Below, piece after piece: positions 1 through 10,141 of a stretch of DNA of 64,000 nucleotides. Both the position numbers and the translations under genes were made by a program. The notes below the pieces were generated by a model that did no database searches, had not been told where the DNA came from, and worked only from the letters and a program-made list of their open reading frames with translations. The stretch lies in contig FJOG01000060.1 of the NCBI GenBank assembly GCA_900073065.1, positions 82,258 through 146,257 on the forward strand, in the 5' to 3' direction. Every line of letters begins with the position of its first letter. The first letter of the stretch is position 1. Origin of the DNA: Phialocephala subalpina. Lineage: Eukaryota > Ascomycota > Leotiomycetes > Helotiales > Mollisiaceae.

Positions 1-328
1 GTCCCGATCCAATATCTGGAGCAAGAAGTGGCCAATCATCAAATTGGAATGCCGATCCAGTACGAAATGCACCCTTCAAGATGACTTTAGCGATGAATGG
101 GGCATTTTTATGACCGATACGTTCAAAGAACCGTGACAAGAAATCGAGTTCCATGAAGCGTTGTTGATTGTTGTTTTGGTTGAACCTCCTCTTGTATGTG
201 TAGACTACCGTCATCAGTAACGGTACCAACCAAAGACCAAATGTCATCAAAATCGTGGTCATTGCGCGTGCTAGATCTGGGGACCGAGTAAAAATCGCTA
301 TTGTTAAACACGAAACCATTCCTTGCAT
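1..328 (-). CDS. partial membrane protein, runs off left edge
   Basis: An open frame on the minus strand runs from a TAA just upstream of about 428 to the window edge without a stop. The first in-frame ATG is at 328, with further ATGs downstream. The visible part has two hydrophobic stretches (around MVSCLTIAIF and ILMTFGLWLVPLLMTVVY), then a basic KRRF, an Asn/Gln-rich patch and a polar tail (FFERIGHKNAPFIAKVILKG). This suggests a protein with one or two membrane segments whose C-terminus lies outside the window. I do not recognise the family. The frame stays open for about 140 codons in moderately AT-rich DNA, which favours real coding. A decayed gene cannot be excluded because neighbouring genes are broken. 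Confidence 0.4.
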   Translation of the reverse strand, partial: MQGMVSCLTIAIFTRSPDLARAMTTILMTFGLWLVPLLMTVVYTYKRRFNQNNNQQRFMELDFLSRFFERIGHKNAPFIAKVILKGAFRTGSAFQFDDWPLLAPDIGSG

Positions 329-830
329 AAAGTATCCGGATTCCTTGTTTATGAATGCTTTTGCAGACTCGGAGGATGTTTGGCTGTATCCCCGTAAACT
401 GCGTTTAGGTGCGCTGCCCCCTCGAGTTTAGCGCACTGATTTAGGTATGGCGCCTTGCTCGCTTGAGCACCGCTTTTGCCGATGTTTATAAAAACCCTCC
501 GTGCTTTATTTAACTTTGTTAACTTGTTTTAACATTTTTAGTTTTACTTAGGTATTATTTAATTAAAATTTGATTTGATTATTTTAATATTACTTTATAA
601 ATTTGATTAAGAGCCGATAAGGTTAAAACGATGCAAAGGCGAGTGTTGCAATCTGGTGATGATGACTGAAAGATGGGTACCTAGATGAGCTCACGCACTC
701 GATTGTACGTCGCAGGGTTTTTGATTTCGGAATTAATATCTAGTCCGGCCGAAACTTACTTATCAAAATTGAAGAAAACACTCGAAAGAAGAAGGTAACA
801 TGTCAGGCATTTGTGTAAACACAAGCTCCC
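329..830. other. intergenic, no gene seen
   Basis: The part from about 500 to 620 is AT-rich with short TTAA-type runs and no open frame of note. Nothing else recognisable was found. It separates the edge gene from the 3' end of the ankyrin gene. Confidence 0.5.
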
Positions 831-3800
831 TTAAACCCTCTCACTCAATAGCTTTTTGATAGTTTCATGCTCGCGCCTAATAGCTATATCAAGTGCTGTC
901 TGCCCCTAGCGATTAACAACGTCTACATTAGCACCACGGTCAAGCAATAGCTTGATAATGGCTCCGCGTCCCTCAGAAGTAGCGAGATAAAGCGCTGTTT
1001 GTTGAATAGGATTAACAGCGTTTACGTTAGCACCACGGTCAAGCAATAGCTTGATAATATCTTCATGCCCTTTAGAAGTAGCGAAATGAAGTGCTGTCCA
1101 CCCATAGTAATCAACAACGTCCACATTAATACCACGGTCAAGTAATAGCTTGGTAATAGTTTTGTGCCCTTTAGAAGTAGCGAGATGAAGTGCTGTCCGC
1201 CCATGGTAATCAACAACGTCCACGTTAGCACCACGGTCAAGCAATAGCTTGATAATATCTTCGTGCTCTTCGGAAGTAGCGAGATGAAGTGCTGTCCGCT
1301 TATTGTAATCAATAACGTTCACGTTAGCACCACGCTCAAGCAACAGCTTGGTAATATCTTCGTGCCCTTTGGAAATAGCGAGTTGAAGTGCTGTCCGCCC
1401 ATGGTAATCAACAACGTCCACGTTAGCACCACGGTCAAGCAATAGCTTGATAATAGCTTCGTGCTCTTCGGAAGTAGCGAGATGAAGTGCTGTCCGCTTA
1501 TTGTAATCAATAACGTTCACGTTAGCACCATAGTCAAGCAATAGCTTGATAATAGCTTCGTGCCCCTCCAAAGTAGCGAGATGAAGTGCTGTCCGCTTAT
1601 TGTAATCAATAACGTTCACGTTAGCACCATAGTCAAGCAATAGCTTGGTAACAGCTTCGTGACCGTTGTCTGCGGCCTTGTGCAGAGCCGTGGTTAATCC
1701 GTCCGTGAAATTGACATCGGCGCCGTTCTGGACCAGAAGTTGGACTGCATTAAGACTCCCTTGACTCGCTATAGCAAGAAGAATCTGTCCTATAGCAACT
1801 CTTTCTCCGCATACTGCTGCTCCATGATCAAGCAATAGCAATGTTGTTTCGTCATGTCCAGCAACCATAGACTTGTGTAGAGCTCCCCAGCCATTGTCTG
1901 TCAGTGCATTGATATCTGCACCATTCTCAAGCAGTACCCGTATAACAGCATTGTGCCCATTCTCAGCAGCTTGGTGCAAGGCTGTGGTTCCATTTTCCGC
2001 CTTTCTCCTTGCGTTACATCCTTTTCGTAGAAGGAATTGAACTGTTCTTTCATGTCCTCCTCGAGCAGCGTTGAATATGGGAGTCTCTAGATATCCATTC
2101 GCCGCGTTGATATCAGACCCTTTCAGAAGCAGTGTGGAAATCGAGTCTTCGCGTCCGGCTGCGGCAGCTTTGAGCAGTGGTGTTTCATCGTGGCCATCTC
2201 TTGCCTCGAGCTTCGCGCCCTGGTCGACCAAAATCCCTATCGTTTCAACGAGTCCATATGATGCAGCCAAATGCAATGCTGTCTCTCCAAACACGTTGAA
2301 TAACTTAGGATCTGCCCCCCTCTCTAGTAAGAGTTTTGTAACCTTCGGGTTTCTGCCTGCCGCTGAAAGATGCAATGGAGTCTCGTCGCGTCCATTCGGT
2401 TTGTTTATATCTGCATGGTGATCCAGAAGAAGACACATGGTAGAGATATGCCCATGTTCCACCGAGTGATGTAAGGCAGTCGAACCATTCTCTGTCTCTG
2501 CATCGATATCCGCCCCTAGGTTGACGAGCATTGACACAGCGTTGTTTTGCTGACTTCGTGCAGCAGCGAAGAGGGGCGTCCATCCGTTCCTATCTCGAAG
2601 AGAAACATCTTCCCGTTTTGATACTAGCAGTTCCAGGAGAGATGTACACCCATTATTGCTTGCCCAGTGCAGCCCACTCCATCCAGTACCAGTATCCGTG
2701 CGAATTCGAGGCGATTTGTTCAGCAATGATCGTACCAGTAGTTTATTTCCCTCTGCACAAGCAGTATAGAGTTTTGCATGCAACGTAGTGAGTTTCCACA
2801 GAAGTCTGCCTTCGACCCCTAGTGTGGTGCTCGTATGCGGTTTCTGATAATTCGCTGCTTGATCTGCTAGTAGTATCACTGAGTTGACTTCGTTAATGTC
2901 TGTGGTAGAAAAATGCTAGACAGTTTGACTAACCATATTCTAACTTCCAATTGGTGATTTCAATAACGCTCTCTTCGATATTCCCAGAGACTTTCAGATC
3001 TTTGCAGGCAGAGAAGAGTGCAATCATGGTGTCGTGCCATTTCGTTTGCACAGATTGGCAATGTGATTGGAGAAGGTCGAGATTGTGTCTGACTTCTGTC
3101 AAACTTGCTAGTCTGATCTCAGAGCCAATTGTAATCACACATAGGACAAAAATGATATTGAGGGTCTCGACGTGATTGGTCTTCTTGCGCATAGTATTGT
3201 CAAGTTGCTGGAGGACCTTGTGGATTGAGGCTCTCATCGTTCCGATGAGTTTAGTTGGATTCGGGGGAGGGGCATCATTCTGGCCTTGGGTAACCAAATC
3301 GCACAACCGGAGAGATGCTAAGAGGTAATCCAAAGCCGAGGAAAAGAAAAGCTATAGCGGTTAGCTAAGTCATCGTACTGAGAAGGATGCTTTACGTCAT
3401 TGTCGGTCATTGTTGCATCTTCCTCAATCAGGTCAAGAAGGTAAGAATAGAGACCGGATTTGAATACTCCTTTCGCAGAAAGTAGCTTGATATTGGCTCT
3501 AATGTCGGATAGGAGCTCGGGAACAGATCGGGGAGCGTAATCTTTGGTTAGCTCTGCATCTGCATCTGGTAGCGATGGATAGTCTATGAGTGTTAGCATA
3601 TGTAGCAAACTTTCAGGTAAGACCTTATTCACCAGGAAATAGGGAATCGACCAATTTTGTTAATTGGCCTCTTTGGCATCCCAGATTTGGATGGAGCCCC
3701 CAAAAGCCTGAGTTTCGTTGGCATTCTTGGCAAGTACCTTCTCCTTTGCACTATACGGTTAGCACGTGACGTTTTAGCTCGGCTTATGCAAACGATCTAC

Positions 3801-3984
3801 TTACGGGCTTCTTGAGGTACCGGCACCGCCAACAGGCACCCAAGCCATTCTTTAGATCGTTTGCGCGTTTCGACACTTCGCTATAGTTTCCTGGGCCCTG
3901 ACGGCGGCCCATGCCGCCACTTTGTCGCGGCCGTTTTGCGGGATTGATCGAGTCAACGAATTCGTAGATCCGTTTTTCGGCCAT
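831..3984 (-). pseudogene. C6-like zinc-finger regulator fused to ankyrin repeats, with frameshift and stop
   Basis: The reconstructed exons are 3984-3805, 3750-3396, 3351-2934 and 2878-906, with introns of 54, 44 and 55 bp. Exon 1 starts at MAEKRIYEF and ends in CWRCRYLKKP. Exon 2 resumes with C-K-G-E-G-T-C-Q-E-C and later a G-C-Q-R-G, giving a variant fungal Cys-rich finger (CxxCx6CxxxxxCxxC). A regulator-like helical region follows. The junction at 2934/2878 keeps frame (E-Y-V-I-L-L) and leads into roughly 18 ankyrin repeats. The last repeats are nearly identical 33-residue units (RGANVDVVDYHGRTALHLAT type). Two lesions are visible. A one-base frameshift near 3634 lies between VDSLFPG and NKVLPES. 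A TAG at 906-908 sits inside a repeat, after which the repeat frame continues to a TAA at 831. The second may be TGG changed to TAG. Either lesion could be a sequencing error. The fusion is inferred from splice phase; two separate genes remain possible. Confidence 0.6.
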
Positions 3985-4020
3985 GGTGAGCAGCTCAAAC
4001 GAACACAACCAATTCCGCAA

Positions 4021-4650
4021 GGTAGTGCGTGGTTCTACGTTCTAGGTAGGCTGTCGATGAGCAAGAGGTTCGCTCGCCTTATAATCGAAGGTGAGAAGCC
4101 ATGTCTGACACGCAAGCTGCACGCTATACCATTTCGGGTAGGCGGTGGAGTTGTTCTTCCGCTTGTGCCTTCAACCGCCCACTCGATTTGGTATCGCGCG
4201 TTGGCTCGGGAGATGCAGAGATGCAGAGGATTGATGCAGCCACAAAGTAGCAGTGCCTCCACAGAACATGCCCATGCAGAGTGTGGCCAGGATGTGGCTG
4301 TCGACCGCCTACCCGGTATTGAAAAGCAGCTGCAGCCATCATGCGTGTTACCTGACAATCTCAGGGCTATTCCTGTTCGAGTGGGCGGTTGATCAAAATT
4401 TATGTCTACCGCCTACTCCAACAGTATCCAAAAGATCACAATGTGCTGGGAGAGGAGAAGACAATGGGTTTCGTGTCAAGGCTCTCGCATGCATCCCCGA
4501 TTTCAGCCCATGCTGCAATTCACCCCAATACCGCAACCTTTTCCCGATTTAAATCAGATGAGGACGTGAGTATTTTGGTCCTTCGGTCTTCCGTCTTCAC
4601 ATTTCAATCCCAGAAAGCGATACCTTCTCCACAGTGGCCGTTCAATCAAC
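4021..4650. repeat. cluster of GC-rich inverted-repeat motifs between divergent genes
   Basis: Between the zinc-finger/ankyrin gene and the small membrane gene there is no convincing reading frame, but there are paired inverted motifs. TCAACCGCCCACTCGA at 4171-4186 is matched exactly by its reverse complement at 4377-4392. GGGTAGGCGGT near 4136-4146 is matched by ACCGCCTACCC near 4306-4316, and a further ACCGCCTAC follows near 4409. The arrangement looks like nested ends of small TIR elements. A shared regulatory motif for the two divergent promoters is the alternative. Confidence 0.5.
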
Positions 4651-5101
4651 ATGGCGAATACTACGAACCTCGCTCCGTCCACAACAGGGCTCCCTATCCC
4701 TATATCTGTTTCAATTTCAGCCTCATCCCCTTGGGCTTTACAGACACTCACTGGGCTTGTCTTTGGGATTTTTATGCTTGGGATCGCATTGTACACTCTA
4801 CGGCAAATCCACTATCGACCTGGAGGCAACGGTCGTGGTAAAGTTATCTTCTGCTCACTTTGTGCCAATTCCTAACTGGCAACAGATGAGGAAAGTTTTC
4901 TTAACGGATCTGAGCTTCAAACTTTGGATAACCCGTCGGACGTGCGAGTAGTAAGCTCTTGCAGTCTTTCAAATGGATAGAGGCATTCCTAACAAGTCAC
5001 AGACAACAGACTACCGGTACCACAACTCTGCTCCGTGCAGAATTCCTGATGATCCCGATTTCGAGCAGCAAAGCCTGGTTTCCGAAACCCCCAGATTATA
5101 G
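4651..5101 (+). CDS. small single-pass membrane protein (three exons)
   Basis: Exons 4651-4837, 4886-4950 and 5003-5101 give a protein of about 116 residues. The two introns (48 and 52 bp) have standard GTAA donors, CCTAAC-type branch points and CAG acceptors, and phases match. The N-terminus is Ser/Thr-rich and neutral. One hydrophobic segment (LQTLTGLVFGIFMLGIALYT, about residues 31-50) is followed by basic residues and an acidic, polar tail rich in Asp, Glu and Pro. This predicts a single-span membrane protein with the tail in the cytoplasm. No family is recognised. Correct splicing signals in all exons argue that it is a living gene despite the decayed surroundings. Confidence 0.6.
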
Positions 5102-5124
5102 CCCCGACCAACGACTATTCCTCA

Positions 5125-5812
5125 TATTGGAGCTCAATACAACGGCGGGTGGCCGATAGAGCTGGGAAGAGGGTTACCATATGTTGTAGGGTACGCGTGG
5201 TGGTAGGAAAGGGTGGAAGCTTTTGCGTTGTAATTGAGATCTGCCGAGGTTAGACATACTATGTGTGCTAGTCCCACAGCAGCATGATATGGTTGAGTGG
5301 TCAACGTGCGCTTCCTTAGTGGATGCTGGTGTTGGGACTACCACTCGGTACAATGGCAGCTGGGTGTTCAAGGATAGAGCCGGTAGGGCGCATAAGCAGC
5401 TCTTGGAAGATCATGTCCTTGATTTCTTTCAGCTATGTCAATCGGGGCACTTTGCTTCAAAAAAATACCACTGAAGTTACCCGTTGGAAGACCCAAGAGC
5501 TTCAATTTTCCTTTCATATGTTCCGAGACACCTCTTCCCAATGGTGCGCCAATAGTGGAGCATTCTAGCTGTTCGTCGACCCCAGGAGTGTTGGCGTGAA
5601 TGAGTTCACCGAGTGCCATTTTATCTCCTTCACTTGAATCACTTCTGCCAGACCGCAAAGCCCACTGTTGAGTGTTACGTACGTAGAGAAATCTACGAAG
5701 AGAATCGCTCATTCCGATATAGCCTGGATGACGCGGAGCAATTGTCGATGTTTGTGAACCAAATAGTAGTTTTTGATCCAATAATTTGCTCAAGCCAAAA
5801 GGAGATTGGGCC
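5125..5812 (-). pseudogene. degraded gene interrupted upstream by the hAT element
   Basis: The minus strand carries protein-like sequence (for example FGLSKLLDQKLLFGSQTSTI and LKLLGLPTGNFSGIFLKQ) that changes frame near 5425 (continuing as KDMIFQELLMRPTGSILEH). It changes frame again before a stretch with HAAVGLAHIVCLTSADLN that ends near 5133. If the hAT element and one copy of its target duplication are removed, the frame joins sequence beyond 6696 (GRTENSTFGAQSPFG). The host gene therefore seems to have been hit by the transposon and then decayed. Its family is not recognised. Undetected introns could explain one of the frame changes. Confidence 0.35.
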
Positions 5813-6696
5813 CCAAAGGTCAGTGTTGGTCACAATATGGCGATATATTTTATCTATCATAATAGATAGATATGATATGAGAAAGTCCATATTTCTGAAA
5901 TACGATATGATCTAGCTTCATATTGCCAATATTAAATTGTAGTTGTGATATTTCTGATATTTCCATATTGGGTGGGAGGGAAAGTGAGTATGAATGTCCA
6001 CTGGCTCGCTTAAGGTTAATATCGTGCAGCGAGGAAAGAAAATAAACAAACCTTAATTTATCACCATAACACCACGCCGTAAACCTTTAAAATAATGATT
6101 AAATCAATTCTCTTAATTATTAGAGATATTTTAAAACAAAAATCTTAATTTTTGGACGTTGCGTTATTAAGTTATTAATTATTGAAATATCGCCATTCTT
6201 TAACCTTTAGTAAGGATATACATACCATAAATCCTTGATCTCTCAGTTCTCCGCTTCTACTCTCAAAAATGGCCTTAGATATGCTCTCAATTCCAGCAAT
6301 GCCTGCGGATCCAGAACGCCTCTTTTCTGGCACCAAAATCACAATTTCCGATCGTCGCAATCGCTTTAGAATTGAGGTTATCCAAGCCGTAGAGTGTTTG
6401 AAGTTGTAGTTAAATATCGTAGAGGGTCTCGACGACGATATCGAAAATACTGATGATCTGGAAGAGGAGTTTACAGAAGGAGAGGTTATTCCAGCTATTG
6501 ATTTGACGGTCTTTAGCTAAATTGAAGCTTTTTTCGGTTTATATCTTCATATTGATAATAGATTTCTCGAGAAATATGATAGCAGTCCCTATATTTCGCC
6601 AATATGATATGAATAGCTTCATATCGCGATTATATTTCGACCCTCTCATATTGCCAATATATATTTCTTCATATTGTGACCAACACTGGCAAAGGT
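5813..6696 (+). mobile_element. internally deleted hAT transposon with TIRs and target-site duplication
   Basis: The element occupies 5821-6688. Its left end CAGTGTTGGTCACAATATG is matched exactly in inverted orientation at the right end, a 19 bp TIR. It is flanked by ccaaaggt (5813-5820) and gcaaaggt (6689-6696), an 8 bp duplication with one mismatch, as expected for hAT. Inside, from about 6268, the plus strand encodes a recognisable hAT C-terminal dimerisation motif (IPAMPADPERLFSG, then ISDRRNRFRIE and VECLKL) before a TAG, followed by an acidic tail ending near 6520. The rest of the transposase is missing, and both ends are full of ATATG-type subterminal repeats. It is non-autonomous and AT-biased, probably through RIP. 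Confidence 0.85.
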
Positions 6697-7018
6697 TGAA
6701 TTCTCGGTTCGGCCCAGTGATGTCGTGCTCGGACCTCTCCCCCTCTTGTCGTACTGGGCATGGTTTGCATCTTACCAATTCAGACAACCGTCTTATATAA
6801 CGTCTGTCGAGGATCGTCATCGGGAGGACGGATTACAGCAAAAATCAAATACATCAGAGGTAACAGGGAAAGAAAAGCATATCATACAAATAACGCCATC
6901 GAGAACATGTCCATGGGTCGCCATATTCCTATCTTCGTCTTCCACAATCCTCTCTTTAAGTTCACGCGAGAGGTTGGAAATCCAACACGTCAAAGCTCAC
7001 CAAAGTCAAAGTTGAACG

Positions 7019-7636
7019 GTGCTTCAAGACTACCGAGAATACCCACGATACAAGTTGGAGCGGCCTCTCGGTTTGGCACGAATCCTTCCTATCCAAACCT
7101 CTGTTCTGAGCGCTTTGTGCCCCAACTTACGAGAGTTGACCTTTCATCGAAACGATGGTTGTGATCTTTGGGATGATGACTTGGAGCAACAGTCTAGCAA
7201 GTCAGATGAGGAACTTATTGATGAGACTATCAGAGACGTCCTCAACGCATTTCCTATTCTTCAAAAGCTCCAGCTCGGCAACTAGGAGTTTGCACGCGAC
7301 GAGGGGAAAGTTATTAATACCTGGGGAAAGGCATACCGATGGGAGGATGTTATCACAGGCCATCACTGAGACCGAAAGCAGATTCAACTTCAGCAACAGG
7401 AGAGAGATGCCAAGAAGAAGGCTGCGAATGATTTGGATGAGTAAATCTGGAAGGAGAACAGACGCGGTTGAAAGGATGGTGGTTCTGCTCCGGCCATAAA
7501 GAACAATCACAATAACGCGTATACTGCGCTTATTGATAACGCCTCAGCTACAGCTGAGAATGGTGGCCACCATAGCAAGAAGGGCTCGAAGCGTGGGAAG
7601 AAAAACGGAGATGGTGCAGCTGGGAAGGATCAGTAA
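7019..7636 (+). pseudogene. gene relic with four in-frame stops
   Basis: One reading frame keeps protein character across 7019-7636 but is cut by TAG (7283), TGA (7367), TAA (7442) and TGA (7469). Each fits a single C-to-T type change from TGG, CGA or CAA/CAG codons. The first part resembles a leucine-rich F-box-type segment (SALCPNLRELTF, LNAFPILQKLQL). The middle is Gln/Lys-rich (QLQQQERDAKKKAANDLDE). The end is a Gly/Lys/His-rich tail (HHSKKGSKRGKKNGDGAAGK) before a TAA. Upstream, 6700-7018 carries further fragmentary frames. The LRR/F-box reading is tentative. Confidence 0.55.
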
Positions 7637-7809
7637 GAAAGCCGTTTCATCCGGAAGCTGTCATCACCTTATTTCGGAATCCCAACACACCGTGTTCAGT
7701 AAAATGAAAATCAACCGGCATCGCACATAGAAAATCACAAAACAAACAAACAAAAGTAATAATACTGTAAACTTCCGAGTTCCTCCTTGCGGGGACCACG
7801 ACCTCCGCC

Positions 7810-9291
7810 TTAATTCGAGTAAGTGATCGTCTTCGTCTTGACCCACTCCTCCATACCAAGAGCTCCAAACCTCCCCCACCCACTTGACTTGATACCGCCA
7901 TGCGGCAGCGAAGGCTCATCATGAACAGACCCCAACCCATTATTAATATGCACAGCACCACTTTCAATCTTCTTTGCCACTCTCAATCCTCTCGCCAAGT
8001 CCTTCGTGAACACCGAAGAGCTCAGACCATACTCCGTGTCATTTGCGATCTTGATAGCCTCCTCCTCAGTATCAACTTCGATGAACGAAACAGTGGGACC
8101 AAATGACTCGGTGTAGTAAAGATCCATGCCTTTCTTCACACCCTTTACCACAACGGGACGCATGCGTTCCGGCTGTGCTTCCTCAGCATTGATATCTCCG
8201 AAAATGATATCCGCTCCCTTCTCCTTCGCATCTTTCAACAGCTTCTTGTTCTTCACGACTCCAGCTGGGCTCACATTGACCAACGCATCTCCCTTGCTTG
8301 GGAAGATTGCCTCGATCGTCCCCTTTAGCACCTCCGCAAACTTATCACTAACACTCCTCTGCACGATAATCCTCTCAGTCGACATGCAAATCTGACCCGT
8401 ATGCATGAAAGCACCAAGAGTACATCCCTGAGCAGCAAGTGCGAGATCCGCATCATCAAGCACAATAGCTGGCGCCTTTCCTCCAAGTTCCATTAAAACA
8501 GGCTTCAGATTCTCACCAGCCATCTTGGCGATGATTCGGCCGACTGCTGTGCTGCCTGTGAAGTTGATCTTCTTGATCGCAGGATGCTCGATCAGTGTCT
8601 TGGTGACAGCTGCAGCGTCTTCGGGGTGAGATTGAATGACGTTCAGAACTCCGTCTGGGAGACCAGCTTCTTTGAAGACGGTTCCTATGACGCCGAGAGA
8701 GCGGGGAGCGATTTCTGAGACTTTGAAGACTACGGTGTTTCCTGCTGCAATGGCATAAGTCACTGCTCTGAAGCCGAGGATGAATGTTGCGTTCCTGTGT
8801 ATTGTCAGCTTAAACTTCTTCATAATATGACGGCACGAAGATGTCTACCAAGGTGCGATCCCTAGAATAACACCAAAAGGCTCCTTCAACACCATCGCAC
8901 TCCTACTCGGATCAATCAACGGCGGCACCGTTCCCTGCACCAAAGAAATCTTCCCAGCAACCTCCCTCAACCCACTGACAGCAGTCGGGACATCAAACCC
9001 ACTCGCATAAGCTGTCGCAGCTCCAGCCTCCTCCTCTTCCCATTTTCCTACTTCCTCTGTTCTCTTCTCGAGAATATCAGCTGCCTTCAAGAAGATATTT
9101 CGTTTTTGATCGTATGGGAGCTCAGACCAAGCTGTAAATGCCGCCTCTGCTGCTTCGACTGCTTTCACGGCCTCAGTTATGCCTGCAGAAGAGGCTTGAT
9201 GGATTACTTTCCCGGTGGAGGGGTTAGTGACGTCGATTGTTTTTGATGTGGTAACATCTTTGCCGTTGATTTGGAGGGGGACTGTAAGCAT
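7810..9291 (-). CDS. aldehyde dehydrogenase (salicylaldehyde/vanillin dehydrogenase-like)
   Basis: Two exons (9291-8849 and 8794-7810, 54 bp intron joining APW-NAT) encode 475 residues, normal for the NAD(P)-dependent ALDH superfamily that oxidises aldehydes to acids. Visible motifs are the nucleotide-binding FTGSTAVG, the general-base Glu in MELGGKAPAIVLDDADL, the catalytic Cys in GQICMSTER, and ESFGPT with the C-terminal HGGIKSSGWGRFG. The nearest subgroup by eye is the fungal/bacterial benzaldehyde, vanillin or salicylaldehyde dehydrogenases. The ATG at 9291 gives the usual family start (MLTVPLQINGK). An in-frame ATG at 9390 would add 33 Ser/Arg-rich residues that could act as a mitochondrial presequence. 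Confidence 0.9.
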
Positions 9292-9391
9292 CTTGATGAT
9301 AATATATGAGGTTGAACGTGAAAGTGTGGGATGGTTGATAGAACATATGAACGAGGATGAGAGAGTGGATTTAAGGTTTCTCAGGAACATG

Positions 9392-10141
9392 CAGCTCGAG
9401 CTTCCCCCGCCGAAGAGCCTAGTGCCAAGTCCCGGGTCTGGTTAACGGCATTTAACCAGCCCCGAATCGCCGACCTTCCAGCACATCGGGTTCCAAATGG
9501 GATTTAGAGTGCCGATCGCGAGCATTGATAGGTGAAAAACTAACCGCTAGTGAGCCAGAGGCGTGGTAAGGGGGCACGGAACGCTGCAGATCAGGGAGTG
9601 CGGGGTTCGTGGGGTCGAAGATCTACCCCTATTAATTGCGCCGTCTTTATTGAATGCGAACAGAGCATCGGATAAAGCACCCGGGACTGAAATGGTTTGC
9701 ACAAAAACAGCTTCAAGCACAAGAGTGCATTATTGTGGACATTCAAGTGTTCGAAAGACACAGAACTCGAACTTCTAGGGTACGGTGCCTTTACCTCGGT
9801 TGCTTAAGGGGAGCTAAACACGTGACTCCGAGTTCTTTTGCATCTTCATCTTCAAATTGGGTCAAGACATTCTAAACGATTGGACTTTAAAAATAATACA
9901 GACGTGATGTTCCCGGTGTGCGATTTTGATTCCTTTCGAAGTGCTGATGGAGTTCACAGGTCGAGAGAGATCTAGAACGACGGCAATTTGATCGCACCCT
10001 GGTTTAGCTGCTTTGGGCTAGCTGTTGCCGCCGTTGAAGCTTGCGTCTGTCACTTCAGATGTACGAACATCAACATCCCTATTCCACCACCTGTTCCTGT
10101 GCAGTGGGCAGTCCGCATGACGGAGGAGGGGTTGCGCAATT
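9392..10141. other. divergent promoter region
   Basis: This is the shared upstream region of the aldehyde dehydrogenase (minus) and the GDSL gene (plus). It is of balanced composition with short frames only. No repeat or RNA gene was recognised. Confidence 0.5.

Noticed and set aside
906..1660. Plus-strand and alternative minus frames across the ankyrin array
   Set aside because: They mirror the repeat periodicity and have no independent starts or splice sites; they are shadows of the ankyrin frame.
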